Below are positions 43,693 through 52,699 of a DNA stretch of 64,000 bases, piece by piece. Made by a program: the position numbers and the translations under genes. Below the pieces are notes generated by a model. It saw nothing but the letters and a program-made list of their open reading frames with translations. It did not search any database and had not been told where the DNA came from. Within the stretch, counting starts at the first letter, position 1. The number at the start of each line of letters is the position of its first letter. Source of the stretch: DASSBG01 sp963800395 (GTDB lineage Bacteria; Pseudomonadota; Gammaproteobacteria; Xanthomonadales; Rhodanobacteraceae). The stretch is taken from assembly GCA_963800395.1 (NCBI GenBank), contig CAWDBD010000014.1, forward strand, positions 372,001 to 436,000. The letters are read 5' to 3'.

Positions 43693-43872
43693 GCCCGGAT
43701 TATTCATGAGCGTCCGTCGCGAGACCGACGAGACGCCGCTGTGGCGCGCGATGCGCACTGAAGATGCGCGATGGCGTACTCGACAGTACGTCGAGCGCAG
43801 CTGAGGGAGTAGCGCGTGCCACAGCGAGTGTATCGGCGGTCGCAGCAGGAGGTTCATGAATAATGCGGGCTA
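43691..43872 (+). mobile_element. 182-bp CTAG-bounded nested palindrome, TATTCATG family
   Basis: Ends TAGCCCG(G/C)ATTATTCATGA on both strands. Nested arms CTGTGGCGCGCG with a near-complement, apical GTACT-CGAC-AGTAC hairpin. It shares the CTAG at 43690-43693 with the preceding element, suggesting insertion into that element's target duplication. Confidence 0.8.
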
Positions 43873-43922
43873 GCCCACCAGGCACCGTTCTCGCGGAATT
43901 GCAAATACCGAGCGGCGAGCGA

Positions 43923-43963
43923 ACATGGATCCCGGGTTCCGCGCTTCGCGCGGCCCCAGGATG
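43923..43963. repeat. Single REP hairpin
   Basis: ATGGATCCCGGGTTCCGCG-CTT-CGCGCGGCCCC then AGGATGAC: one REP in the reverse orientation, no partner nearby. Confidence 0.7.
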
Positions 43964-44042
43964 ACGGGGTGCACCCCATACGCGCCTGAATCCGGGCCGC
44001 TGGATGCTATTGGCGATCCTTGCGTCCTTCGCGGACTCTCTT

Positions 44043-44091
44043 CCCGAGCCCCGAGCCCCGAGCCCCGAGTCCCGAGTCCCGAGTCCCGAGT
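44043..44091 (-). repeat. Seven-copy heptamer array after suhB
   Basis: Seven CCCGAG(C/T) units, three ending C then four ending T. Read on the suhB strand it begins seven bases after the stop codon as GGACTCG repeats followed by GGGCTCG repeats. A matching array follows the DUF2065 gene. Confidence 0.9.
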
Positions 44092-44099
44092 CCGGTGCT

Positions 44100-44903
44100 T
44101 CAGGCCTTGCCCATCTCGGGCGTGACGTGGGGGCTGATGCGCTTGGCCATCTCCGCGGCGAGGCGCGGGTTGGCCGCGATCAGGTTGCCGGTTTCCGGCA
44201 GGCCGTCGCGGCCGGCAAAATCGCCATAACGGCCGCCCGCTTCGCGCACGAGGAGGCAGCCGGCAGCCATGTCCCAGGGCTTGAGGCCGATCTCGAACAT
44301 GCCATCAAGGCGTCCGGCGGCGACCCATGCAATATCCAGCGCCGCCGACCCGGTGCGGCGGATGTCCTCGGCGTCGGCCAGCAATGCGCGGGTCATTTCC
44401 AGCTGTGCGGCCAGATGCTGCCGCTGGCGGAAAGGGAAGCCGGTGGCCAGCAGGGCGCCGGTGAGCTGTTCACGCTTGCTGCAGCGGATGCGGCGGTCGT
44501 TGAGATAGGCACCATCGCCCTTGCTGGCCGTGAACAGCTCCTCGCGCAAGGGGTCGTAGACCACCGCGTGCACCGGGGTGTTGCCTTCCAGCAGCGCAAT
44601 CGAGATTGAAAAATGCGGGATGCCGCGCAGGTAGTTGTGGGTGCCGTCCAGCGGATCGATGACCCAGGTCATGCGCCCCTTGCCTTGGTGGCCCGACTCC
44701 TCGGCCAGGATGGCGTAGTCGGGGTTGGCACGCTTGAGGGTACGGATGATCTCGGTCTCGGCCTGCTTGTCGACCTCGGAGGCAAAGTCCATGCGCTCTT
44801 TCTCGATCACGGGAATGCTGTCGATACGATTCATGTATCGCAGGATGACGCGGGCAGCAGAGCGGGCGGCCTCGGTAGCAACGGTAACTGAGGGTCTGGG
44901 CAT
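44100..44903 (-). CDS. suhB: Inositol monophosphatase family protein SuhB
   Basis: 267 residues. Mg-binding motifs AEESGH, WVIDPLDGTHNY and PWDMAAGCLLVREAGG. SuhB hydrolyses inositol phosphates in vitro and takes part in rRNA antitermination. ATG 44903 selected; the frame is open upstream but lacks similarity. Divergent from trmJ (185 bp), as in Xanthomonas. Confidence 0.94.
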   Translation of the reverse strand: MPRPSVTVATEAARSAARVILRYMNRIDSIPVIEKERMDFASEVDKQAETEIIRTLKRANPDYAILAEESGHQGKGRMTWVIDPLDGTHNYLRGIPHFSISIALLEGNTPVHAVVYDPLREELFTASKGDGAYLNDRRIRCSKREQLTGALLATGFPFRQRQHLAAQLEMTRALLADAEDIRRTGSAALDIAWVAAGRLDGMFEIGLKPWDMAAGCLLVREAGGRYGDFAGRDGLPETGNLIAANPRLAAEMAKRISPHVTPEMGKA

Positions 44904-45088
44904 GATTCGTTTCGCTAGATGAATAGTCGGGTGCGCGACCCCGGATAGGGGGCCTGGATGAGGCCTGGCACGGCAACAACGTGCATACTGTGCAGGATCA
45001 GCGGCGCAATGGCTCGCAACCACCGTCTTCTGCGCGTGGTGTCGGCCATCCACGCCACGGATGGCGCCAGCGCGCATTCTAACAGACC

Positions 45089-45892
45089 ATGTCTCTCACA
45101 ATGGCCCAACCCAAGGTAACCATGACACCAGGAAACGATCAGATTCGCTTTGTTCTGTCGCGTACCTCGCACCCCGGCAATATCGGTGCCGCGGCACGCG
45201 CCATCCGAACCATGGGCTTCGCCCAGTTGGCGCTGGTGGAGCCGCAGCACTTCCCGGACCCGCAGGTCGAGGCGCTGGCCTCGGGCGCCGACGACGTGCT
45301 TGGCGCCATTCGCGTGCACGACAGCTTGCCGCAGGCGCTGGCCGACTCCACCCTGGCCCTGGGCATGAGTGCCCGTCGACGGGGCGTGACCCTGCCCGAG
45401 CACACGCCGCGTCAGGCTGCCGAGCGCGTGCGCGATGCGGTGGCCAGTGGCGAGCAGGTGGCGCTGGTTTTCGGCAACGAGCGCAGCGGCCTGGATGGCG
45501 AGGAGCTTGCGCACTGTCATGCCATGGTGCGCATTCCCAGCATCGAGGACTTCAGCTCCCTCAATCTTGCCCAGGCCGTGCAGGTGCTGGCATACGAGTT
45601 GCGCATGGCCCTGCTCGATGAGGTGACCGATGCACCCGAGCCGCGCGATGCCCTGGCCACCGGCGAGGAAATGGAACAGTTCTACGCGCACCTGTCGACC
45701 ACGCTGGACGCGATCGATTTTCACAAGGGGCGTTCTTCGCGAACCATCGACAAGCGCCTGCGCAAGATGTTTCAGCGCGCGCGCCTGGACGAGCGCGAAC
45801 TGCGCATCCTGCATGGCATCCTGGCCGATGCCGAACGCATGGCATTGCTGGCGCGGCAGAGCGATGCCGACAAGCAAGGCCAGGCAGAGTAG
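45089..45892 (+). CDS. trmJ: tRNA (cytidine/uridine-2'-O)-methyltransferase TrmJ
   Basis: 267 residues, SpoU-type SPOUT fold: IRFVLSRTSHPGNIGAAARAIRTMGF, VALVFGNERSGL, IPSIEDFSSLNLAQAVQVLAYE, plus a C-terminal dimerising helix. Methylates position 32 of tRNAs. ATGs at 45089, 45101 and 45122 are possible starts; similarity begins after the third. Confidence 0.93.
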   Translation: MSLTMAQPKVTMTPGNDQIRFVLSRTSHPGNIGAAARAIRTMGFAQLALVEPQHFPDPQVEALASGADDVLGAIRVHDSLPQALADSTLALGMSARRRGVTLPEHTPRQAAERVRDAVASGEQVALVFGNERSGLDGEELAHCHAMVRIPSIEDFSSLNLAQAVQVLAYELRMALLDEVTDAPEPRDALATGEEMEQFYAHLSTTLDAIDFHKGRSSRTIDKRLRKMFQRARLDERELRILHGILADAERMALLARQSDADKQGQAE

Positions 45893-45951
45893 GGCAGTCG
45901 CCGGGCAGCGAATGCCGCCATCGCTTCGAACACCTCATTCAATCAACGCCG

Positions 45952-46974
45952 TCATCTGGCCGAGTGGCCGGATTCGTCGTATTCGCGGTGGGTCATCAGG
46001 CCCGGCTTGATCAGGTCGAGGAAGGCGCGGGCCTCGTGGCCGAGGTACTTGCCCTTGCGCATGACCACGCCATAGCTGCGTTGCGGGAAGTAGCGGCGCA
46101 TGTTGTGGATGGCCAGGTGGGCGCGGTCCTCGTCGGTAAGGCAGATGCCGGTGACGATGGAAATGCCCAGGCCCATGGCCACATAGTGCTTGATGACTTC
46201 CCAGCCGCCCACCTCAATGGCCACGGAGTAGGGCACCTGGCGCTTCTGGAAGACCATGTCCACCAGTCGATAGGTGGTCAGGCGCTGCGGTGGCAGGATC
46301 AAGCCGTGCGGGGAGAGGTCCTCGATGCTGATATCGGACTTCCCGGCCAGGGGGTGATCGAGCGGCATGATCAGCATCGGGTCGTAGTCATAGACCGGCG
46401 CCCAGGCAATGTCGTGTGGCACATCAAGCATCGAGCCGACGGCAAAATCGGCCTCGCCCGAGCGCAGCAGCGCCAGACCGTCCTTGCCGGTGACGTTGGC
46501 CAGTTGCAGCTGCACGTCGGGCATGCGTTCGCGATAGGCCTGCACCAGCGACGGCAGCAGGTACTGGATGGTGGAGGTGCCGGCAGCAATGGTCAGCGAA
46601 CCGCTCTTCAGCCCCTTGAGGCGTGTGCGGAAGTCGTTGTCGAGGTTTTCCCAGCCCTCGATCAGCGGTCTGGCCAGATCGTACATGGCTTCCCCCGCCT
46701 CGGTAAGAGTGACCCGTCGGCGCGTGCGTTCCAGCAACCTGACGCCCAGCTCGCGCTCCAGCGCCTTGATCTGCAGGCTGATGGCCGGCTGTGACAGATA
46801 CAGCGCTTCGGCGGCGCGGGTCAGGGTGCCCAGCTTGGCTGTATAGATGAATGCACGCAGCTGCTTGGGGCGGTTGCCTTTGTAGTACAGGCGTTCGGGG
46901 CCCGCCGATTTGCCATTGCCATGGCCTTCCGGTTTCCTTTTGGGTGACTTTTTTGTCTCAAGGCTTGTGGCCAT
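45952..46974 (-). CDS. LysR-family regulator divergent from aceB-aceA
   Basis: 340 residues from ATG 46974 (MATSLETKKSP); an earlier ATG at 47013 is possible. A basic N-terminal extension precedes the helix-turn-helix (TRAAEALYLSQPAISLQIKALERELGV), and a PBP2-type sensing domain follows (SLTIAAGTSTIQYLLP). CysB/Cbl-like spacing. Because LysR proteins usually control the divergent neighbour, this gene probably regulates the glyoxylate shunt genes. Confidence 0.87.
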   Translation of the reverse strand: MATSLETKKSPKRKPEGHGNGKSAGPERLYYKGNRPKQLRAFIYTAKLGTLTRAAEALYLSQPAISLQIKALERELGVRLLERTRRRVTLTEAGEAMYDLARPLIEGWENLDNDFRTRLKGLKSGSLTIAAGTSTIQYLLPSLVQAYRERMPDVQLQLANVTGKDGLALLRSGEADFAVGSMLDVPHDIAWAPVYDYDPMLIMPLDHPLAGKSDISIEDLSPHGLILPPQRLTTYRLVDMVFQKRQVPYSVAIEVGGWEVIKHYVAMGLGISIVTGICLTDEDRAHLAIHNMRRYFPQRSYGVVMRKGKYLGHEARAFLDLIKPGLMTHREYDESGHSAR

Positions 46975-47027
46975 GGCCCTGCCAATCAATGAGTTGTGCC
47001 AATATTTAACCATATTAATGGAAATGA

Positions 47028-47055
47028 TTGAAACATTTACTTTGTAAAGTATAGG
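47028..47055 (+). promoter_or_regulatory. aceB promoter with LysR-type palindrome in the spacer
   Basis: -35 TTGAAA, 16-bp spacer, -10 TATAGG, about 45 bp before the aceB ATG. The spacer contains TTTACTTTGTAAA, an inverted repeat of the T-N11-A form used by LysR regulators. The whole divergent region is strikingly AT-rich compared with its surroundings. Confidence 0.55.
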
Positions 47056-47099
47056 CGCAACATCCAGGGTGGAGAGGCATTCACTCACTGGAGTTCGTC

Positions 47100-48717
47100 A
47101 TGTCCGCTCTACTGCAGGAACAGTTGCAAGACCATCCGCCAGTCTGCAACGTGACCATCGAAGCCTCATTGCCGGTGGACCACGAGGCGATTCTCACGGC
47201 GGATGCCCTTGCCTTCGTCGAGCGCCTGCATCGCCGTTTCGATGTGCGTCGCCGCGATCTGCTGGATCGCCGGCAGCAGCGCCAGCGTGCCTTCGATGCC
47301 GGCATGCTGCCGGACTTTCGCTGCGACACCCGCGAGATCCGTGAGGACAACTGGAGGGTGGCGCCGCTGCCCTCCGTGCTTGCCGATCGCCGGGTCGAGA
47401 TCACCGGTCCGGTGTCGCGCAAGATGGTGATCAATGCGCTCAATTCCGGTGCGCGCGTGTTCATGGCCGATTTCGAGGACTCCAGCTCGCCGACCTTTTT
47501 CAACATGATCGACGGCCAGGTCAATCTGCGCGATGCGGTGGCCGGCAGCATTAGTCATCGCAACGCCCAGGGCCGCGAATATCATCTGGTCGATGATCCG
47601 GCGGTGTTGATGGTCCGCCCGCGCGGCTGGCACCTGGACGAGCGCCATCTGACGGTCGACGGCCAGCCCATTTCGGCTTCGCTGGTCGATTTCGGTCTGT
47701 TTGTCTGGCACAACGCTGCCGCGCTGGCAGCGCGTGATCGCGGCCCCTATTTCTACCTGCCCAAGCTGGAAGGGATGGAGGAGGCCGCGCTGTGGGACGA
47801 GGTCATGGCCTGCGCCGAGGAAACACTGCAACTGGCCGAGGGCACGATCAAGGCCACGGTGCTGATCGAGACCCTGCCGGCCGTGTTCGAGATGGACGAG
47901 ATTCTGCACGCCCTGCGCCATCGCGTGGTGGCGCTCAACTGCGGCCGCTGGGACTACATCTTTTCCTACCTCAAGACCTTTCGTGCGGATCGCAGCCGGG
48001 TATTGCCCGAGCGCGGGCAGGTGGGCATGACGGTGCCGTTCCTGCACGACTACTCGCGGCTCCTGATCCACACCTGTCACCGTCGCGGGGCGCTGGCCAT
48101 GGGTGGCATGGCCGCACAGATCCCGATCAAGGGCGACGAAGCCGCCAATCGCGCTGCGCTGGACAAGGTTCGCGCCGACAAGCTGCGCGAAGTGCGCGAC
48201 GGGCACGACGGCACCTGGGTGGCGCATCCGGCGCTGGTACCCGTGGCCATGGAACTGTTCGACCAGCACATGCCGGGCGCGAACCAGTTGCAGCGTGCGC
48301 TGGACAAGCCCGAGATCGGACGCGAGCAGCTGATCGCGCCATCCGAGGGTTCAATCACCCGACAAGGCTTCGACAACAACATCGAGGTGGCCCTGCGCTA
48401 TACCGCCGCCTGGCTGGACGGCCTGGGATGCGTGCCCATCCACCATCTCATGGAGGATGCCGCAACCGCCGAGATTGCGCGCACCCAACTGTGGCAATGG
48501 CTGCACCACGGCGAACTGGAGTTCAGCGATGGCGCGCCGATCGAGATGAGCCTTTTCGACAGCAGCCTTGCCCGTCATGCGCACAGCATCCGCAACAGCG
48601 ACCTGCCCGGGGCCAGCCGCATCGACGATGCCGCACGCCTGCTGGGCACAGCTTACCCATGCCGACCAGCTGGCCGACTTCCTGACCCTGCCGGCCTATC
48701 AGCAGTTGACGCAGTGA
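47100..48717 (+). CDS. aceB: Malate synthase A (frameshift near the 3' end)
   Basis: About 538 residues when corrected. Condenses glyoxylate and acetyl-CoA. Motifs: ARVFMADFEDSSSPTF, GPYFYLPKLEGMEEA, IETLPAVFEMDEIL, ALNCGRWDYIFSYLKT, AMGGMAAQIPIKGD. Around 48646-48650 one extra base moves the frame; without it the protein ends HADQLADFLTLPAYQQLTQ with TGA at 48715. Read literally, the frame runs on into aceA, an artefact. GGAG lies 7 bp before the ATG. First of the aceB-aceA operon. Confidence 0.93.
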
Positions 48718-48764
48718 GCTGCCGATCAACCCAGAGCAATCACCCTCTACCGGAGAGACACACG

Positions 48765-50070
48765 ATGAGCCTTCAAAGCACCGATCAAATCAAGCTCGAC
48801 TGGAACGACAATCCGCGCTGGTCTGGCGTCACGCGGCCCTATGACGCCGATGAAGTGGCACGACTGCGCGGCAGCGTGCATGTCGAGCATTCGCTGGCGC
48901 GCCGTGGAGCGGAGCGGCTGTGGAAATCGCTGCACGATACCGACTACGTCAATGCGCTGGGCGCACTGACCGGCAATCAGGCGATGCAGCAGGTGAAGGC
49001 GGGTCTGCAGGCGATCTACCTGTCTGGCTGGCAGGTTGCCGCCGATGCCAATACCGCCGGTACCATGTACCCGGACCAGTCGCTGTATCCGGTTGACTCG
49101 GTGCCCGATGTGGTCCGCTCGATCAACAACACCCTCCGCCGTGCCGACCAGATCCATCATGCCGAAGGCCAGGATGCCACCGACTGGATGGTGCCGATCG
49201 TCGCTGACGCCGAAGCCGGCTTCGGTGGCGTGCTGAATGCGTTCGAGCTGATGACCCACATGATCGAGGCCGGTGCCGCCGGCGTGCATTTCGAGGACCA
49301 GCTTTCCAGTGCCAAGAAATGCGGCCACATGGGCGGCAAGGTGCTGGTGCCGACGCGGGAAGCCGTGCAGAAGCTGGTGGCCGCACGCCTGGCCGCCGAC
49401 GTGGCCGGGGTGCCGACCCTGATCGTGGCACGCACCGACGCCATGGGTGCGGGCCTGCTGACCTCGGATATCGATCCCGTCGATCAGGCATTCTGCACCG
49501 GCAAGCGCACCGTCGAAGGCTTCTTCGAAACCCGCCAGGGCATTGATCAGGCCATCGCGCGCGGTTTGTCCTACGCGCCCTTCGCCGACCTTGATCTGGT
49601 GCGAAACCTCGACGCCGGATCTGGAGCAGGCGCGTCGCTTTGCCGAGGCCATTCATGCCCGCCATCCGGGCAAGCTGCTGGCCTACAACTGCTCACCCAG
49701 CTTCAACTGGAAGGCCAACCTGGACGAAGCGACAATTGCCGCCTTCCAGCGCGAGTTGGCCGCGATGGGCTACAAGTTCCAGTTCATCACCCTGGCCGGC
49801 TTCCACGCCCTCAACTACTCGATGTTCGAGCTGGCCCGGGGCTACAAGGCGCGTCAGATGAGCGCCTACGTGGAACTGCAGGAGGCCGAGTTCGCCGCAG
49901 AACCGCAAGGCTACACCGCGGCACGTCATCAGCGCGAGGTCGGCGCGGGCTACTTTGACAGCGTCAACCAGGCGATATCGGGCGGATTGAGCTCCTTGTC
50001 GGCCCTGACCGGCTCCACCGAGGAAGGCCAGTTCGTCAGCGAACAAAGCGAGGTCGTGCGCGCCGCCTGA
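48765..50070 (+). CDS. aceA: Isocitrate lyase (one-base frameshift)
   Basis: About 434 residues when corrected. Start MSLQSTDQIKLDWNDNPRW. Substrate and metal motifs: YPDQSLYP, VADAEAGFGG, catalytic cysteine in SSAKKCGHMGGKVLVPT, and RTDAMGAGLLTSDID. At 49591-49592 an additional T breaks ADLIWCETSTPDLEQ; in the next frame it continues to GGLSSLSALTGSTEEGQF and a normal stop. Splits isocitrate into succinate and glyoxylate. GGAGAG precedes the ATG. Confidence 0.94.
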
Positions 50071-50086
50071 GCCGCAGGCACCATGC

Positions 50087-50116
50087 GGAGGCGGGGGCAA
50101 CCCCGCCTCCCTGTTT
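50087..50116 (+). terminator. Intrinsic terminator after aceA
   Basis: GGAGGCGGGG-GCAA-CCCCGCCTCC, a perfect 10-bp stem with a GNRA-like loop, followed by CTGTTTC. Confidence 0.7.
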
Positions 50117-50161
50117 CAGGTGATCGCAAAACCCTCAACGTCGAGGTTGTACTGCAGGTTG

Positions 50162-50245
50162 CGTCACCCCGGCACAGCCCCCACCACCGTCATCCCGGCA
50201 CAGCCCCCCACCATCGTCATCCCGGCGCAGGCCGGGATCCAGTCA
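50162..50245. repeat. Run of three REP-like units
   Basis: GTCACCCCGGCACAGCCCCC, GTCATCCCGGCACAGCCCCC and a complete GTCATCCCGGCGCAGGCCGG then GATCCAG. Only the last can form the full hairpin; the first two are half-units in tandem (about 30-bp spacing). Confidence 0.75.
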
Positions 50246-50298
50246 AAACACCGTGCGCAGCACACAAAACCCGTTCAAGTGTCCCGCCCCGAGCCAAC

Positions 50299-51261
50299 TC
50301 AACCCGTCAGGTTCTGCTCGTCCAGCCAGCGTTCGGCATCAAGCGCGGCCATGCAGCCGAAGCCGGCCGAGGTCACGGCCTGGCGATACACCGAGTCGGC
50401 CACATCGCCGGCTGCAAACACGCCCGGCACGCTGGTGGCGGTGGCCATGCCCCGGAGGCCGCTGCGGATGGTGATGTAGCCATTGACCATGTCCAACTGG
50501 CCGTCAAAGATGCCGGTGTTGGGCGTGTGGCCGATGGCCACGAAGAAGCCGGTGATGTCGATGTCGCGGGTGCCTTCACCCTTGGTGCTCTTCAGGCGCG
50601 CACCGGTGACGCCCTTGTCGTCACCCAGCACCTCTTCGACAACGTGGTCCCAGATCATTTCGATCTTGCCGCTGTCCACTTTCTCGAACAGCTTGTCCTG
50701 CATGATCTTCTCGGCACGCAGGGCATCACGGCGATGCACCAGGTAGACCTTGCGGCAGATGTTGGACAGGTACAGTGCTTCCTCGACGGCGGTGTTGCCG
50801 CCGCCAATCACGGCCACATCCTGCTCGCGGTAGAAAAAACCGTCGCAGGTGGCACAGGCGGAAACACCCTTGCCCTTGAATTTTTCCTCCGATGCCAGGC
50901 CCAGGTATTTGGCGGTGGCGCCGGTGGCAATGATCAGGGCGTCGCAACTGTACTCGCCACTGTCGCCCTTGAGCTTGAACGGCCGCTGGCTGATATCGAC
51001 GGTATGCACATGATCAAACACCATTTCGGTCTTGAAGCGTTCGGCGTGCCGCGCCATGCGCTGCATCAGCTCCGGACCCTGCACACCCTCGGCGTCGCCG
51101 GGCCAGTTGTCGACATCGGTTGTTGTGGTCAACTGTCCGCCCTGTTCAAGGCCGGTGATCAGGCGAGGCTTGAGGTTGGCGCGCGCCGCATACACGGCGG
51201 CCGAGTAGCCGGCGGGTCCTGAACCCAGGATCAGGAGGCGACTGTGACTGGGTTTGCTCAT
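50299..51261 (-). CDS. trxB: Thioredoxin reductase
   Basis: 320 residues. FAD site LLILGSGPAGYSAAVYAAR, redox-active CATC (CATCDGFF), NADPH site VIGGGNTAVEEALYL and VFAAGDVAD near the end. Reduces thioredoxin with NADPH. Divergent from ald by 331 bp. Confidence 0.97.
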   Translation of the reverse strand: MSKPSHSRLLILGSGPAGYSAAVYAARANLKPRLITGLEQGGQLTTTTDVDNWPGDAEGVQGPELMQRMARHAERFKTEMVFDHVHTVDISQRPFKLKGDSGEYSCDALIIATGATAKYLGLASEEKFKGKGVSACATCDGFFYREQDVAVIGGGNTAVEEALYLSNICRKVYLVHRRDALRAEKIMQDKLFEKVDSGKIEMIWDHVVEEVLGDDKGVTGARLKSTKGEGTRDIDITGFFVAIGHTPNTGIFDGQLDMVNGYITIRSGLRGMATATSVPGVFAAGDVADSVYRQAVTSAGFGCMAALDAERWLDEQNLTG

Positions 51262-51592
51262 GTATAATTTCCTGTTTGTTGAAACGGCTCCGGTCGGAGC
51301 GCTTTTCGATGTGTGGGCATGCAAGTGTAATGCTTCACGGTGTCGGGCCCATTCCAGCCCGGGCACGGTCGCCGGAGCCGCGTGCGATGTGGCGCCGGGG
51401 TCCGTGTCGGGCGCCGGTGGAACCGCCGCCGGCACCGTAGCGGGCGAAGCAATGTGCTGGCCATGCAGTGCGCGGATCAGGCTTGCAACAAAGCACCATG
51501 GGGTGCCTGCTGCCGGGATTCAAGTTTGTCGGCAATGAATTCCTGCCGGCGGGGTTCTAGACGATTACATTGACACGAGGTTTGAGCAGATC
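51262..51592 (+). other. Divergent trxB/ald intergenic region
   Basis: 331 bp that must carry both promoters. It has GC-rich inverted segments near 51370-51440 but no recognisable gene, REP or operator. A TTGACA at 51573-51578 lies too close to the ald ATG to be its -35. Confidence 0.45.
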
Positions 51593-52657
51593 ATGCGTAT
51601 TGGCGTTCCATCAGAAACCAAGACTCTGGAAGGGCGTGTGGCCCTGATCCCCGCGGCTGCCGCCGATCTGGTGCGGCGCGGACACGAGGTGTATGTGCAA
51701 TCCGGGGCCGGGCTGAAGAGCGGTTTCAGCGACCAGGACTATGTCGACCACGGGGTGAAGATTGCCGACGATGCGGCAGCCCTGTACGAGGCCGGCGAAC
51801 TCATCGTCAAGGTCAAGGAGCCCATTGCGGGTGATCTGGCCCTGCTGAAAAAGCACCACCTGCTGTTTTGCTACCTGCACCTGGCGGCCGAGCCCGAGCT
51901 GACCCGCTCGCTGCTGGATATCGGCCTGACCGGTGTGGCGTTCGAGTCGGTGGAAGACAACGGTGCGCTGCCGCTGCTGGTGCCCATGTCGGTTATCGCC
52001 GGGCGCATTGCCACCCAGGTCGGCACCACCCTGCTGCATCGCCCGCAGGGCGGCAAGGGCAAGCTGCTGGGCGGTCTGGCCGCGACTTCGCGCGGCAAGG
52101 TCGTGGTGATGGGTGCAGGCGTGGCAGGTGGCGCCGCAGCGTCGCTGGCGGCGGCAGCCGGAGCCAACGTGGTGGTGTTCGACAAGGTGCCGGCACGCAT
52201 GGATGCGATGCGTGCCCTGGGGCCCAATGTGACTGGACTGTATTCCTACGATGCGGCCGTGGCCGAAGAGCTGCGCGATGCCGATCTGGTCGTGGGTGCC
52301 GTGCTGGTACCCAGCGCCCGCGCGCCGCACGTGATCAGCAAGGCCATGCTGGAAAACATGGAGCCGGGCAGCGTGCTGGTGGATATCTCCATCGATCAGG
52401 GCGGTTGCTTCGAGACCTCCAAGCCCACCACCTGGGCGCAGCCGACCTTCGACGTGCACGGCGTGACCCATTTTTGCGTGACCAACATGCCCGGTGCGGT
52501 GCCGCAAACGGCATCCAGTGCCATCTCCGCCGCCATTCTGCCGTACGTGCAGCGCCTGGCAGCCGGCCCGGACTGGCGGGACTATGCCCCGCTGGTGAGC
52601 GGCATCAATGTGGAGCGGGGCGAGGTTGTGCATCCGGCACTGGAAGGCGTGGTATAA
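51593..52657 (+). CDS. ald: Alanine dehydrogenase
   Basis: 354 residues. MRIGVPSETKTLEGRVALIP start, LIVKVKEPI, catalytic His in FCYLHLA, NAD loop VVVMGAGVAGGAAASLA and CVTNMPGAVPQTAS. Interconverts alanine and pyruvate with NAD. Followed by ftsK after 42 bp. Confidence 0.95.
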   Translation: MRIGVPSETKTLEGRVALIPAAAADLVRRGHEVYVQSGAGLKSGFSDQDYVDHGVKIADDAAALYEAGELIVKVKEPIAGDLALLKKHHLLFCYLHLAAEPELTRSLLDIGLTGVAFESVEDNGALPLLVPMSVIAGRIATQVGTTLLHRPQGGKGKLLGGLAATSRGKVVVMGAGVAGGAAASLAAAAGANVVVFDKVPARMDAMRALGPNVTGLYSYDAAVAEELRDADLVVGAVLVPSARAPHVISKAMLENMEPGSVLVDISIDQGGCFETSKPTTWAQPTFDVHGVTHFCVTNMPGAVPQTASSAISAAILPYVQRLAAGPDWRDYAPLVSGINVERGEVVHPALEGVV

Positions 52658-52699
52658 AGATCAAACACTTGCATTGACTATTTGAGGTCGTTTACCAAC

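Noticed and set aside
47100..49958. A 952-residue malate synthase-isocitrate lyase fusion
   Set aside because: It arises from single-base frame changes in aceB and aceA. aceA has its own ribosome-binding site and ATG, and aceB has a normal C-terminus in the shifted frame.
51573..51578. TTGACA as -35 box of ald
   Set aside because: It is only about 15 bp before the ATG, so the -10 would fall inside the coding region.
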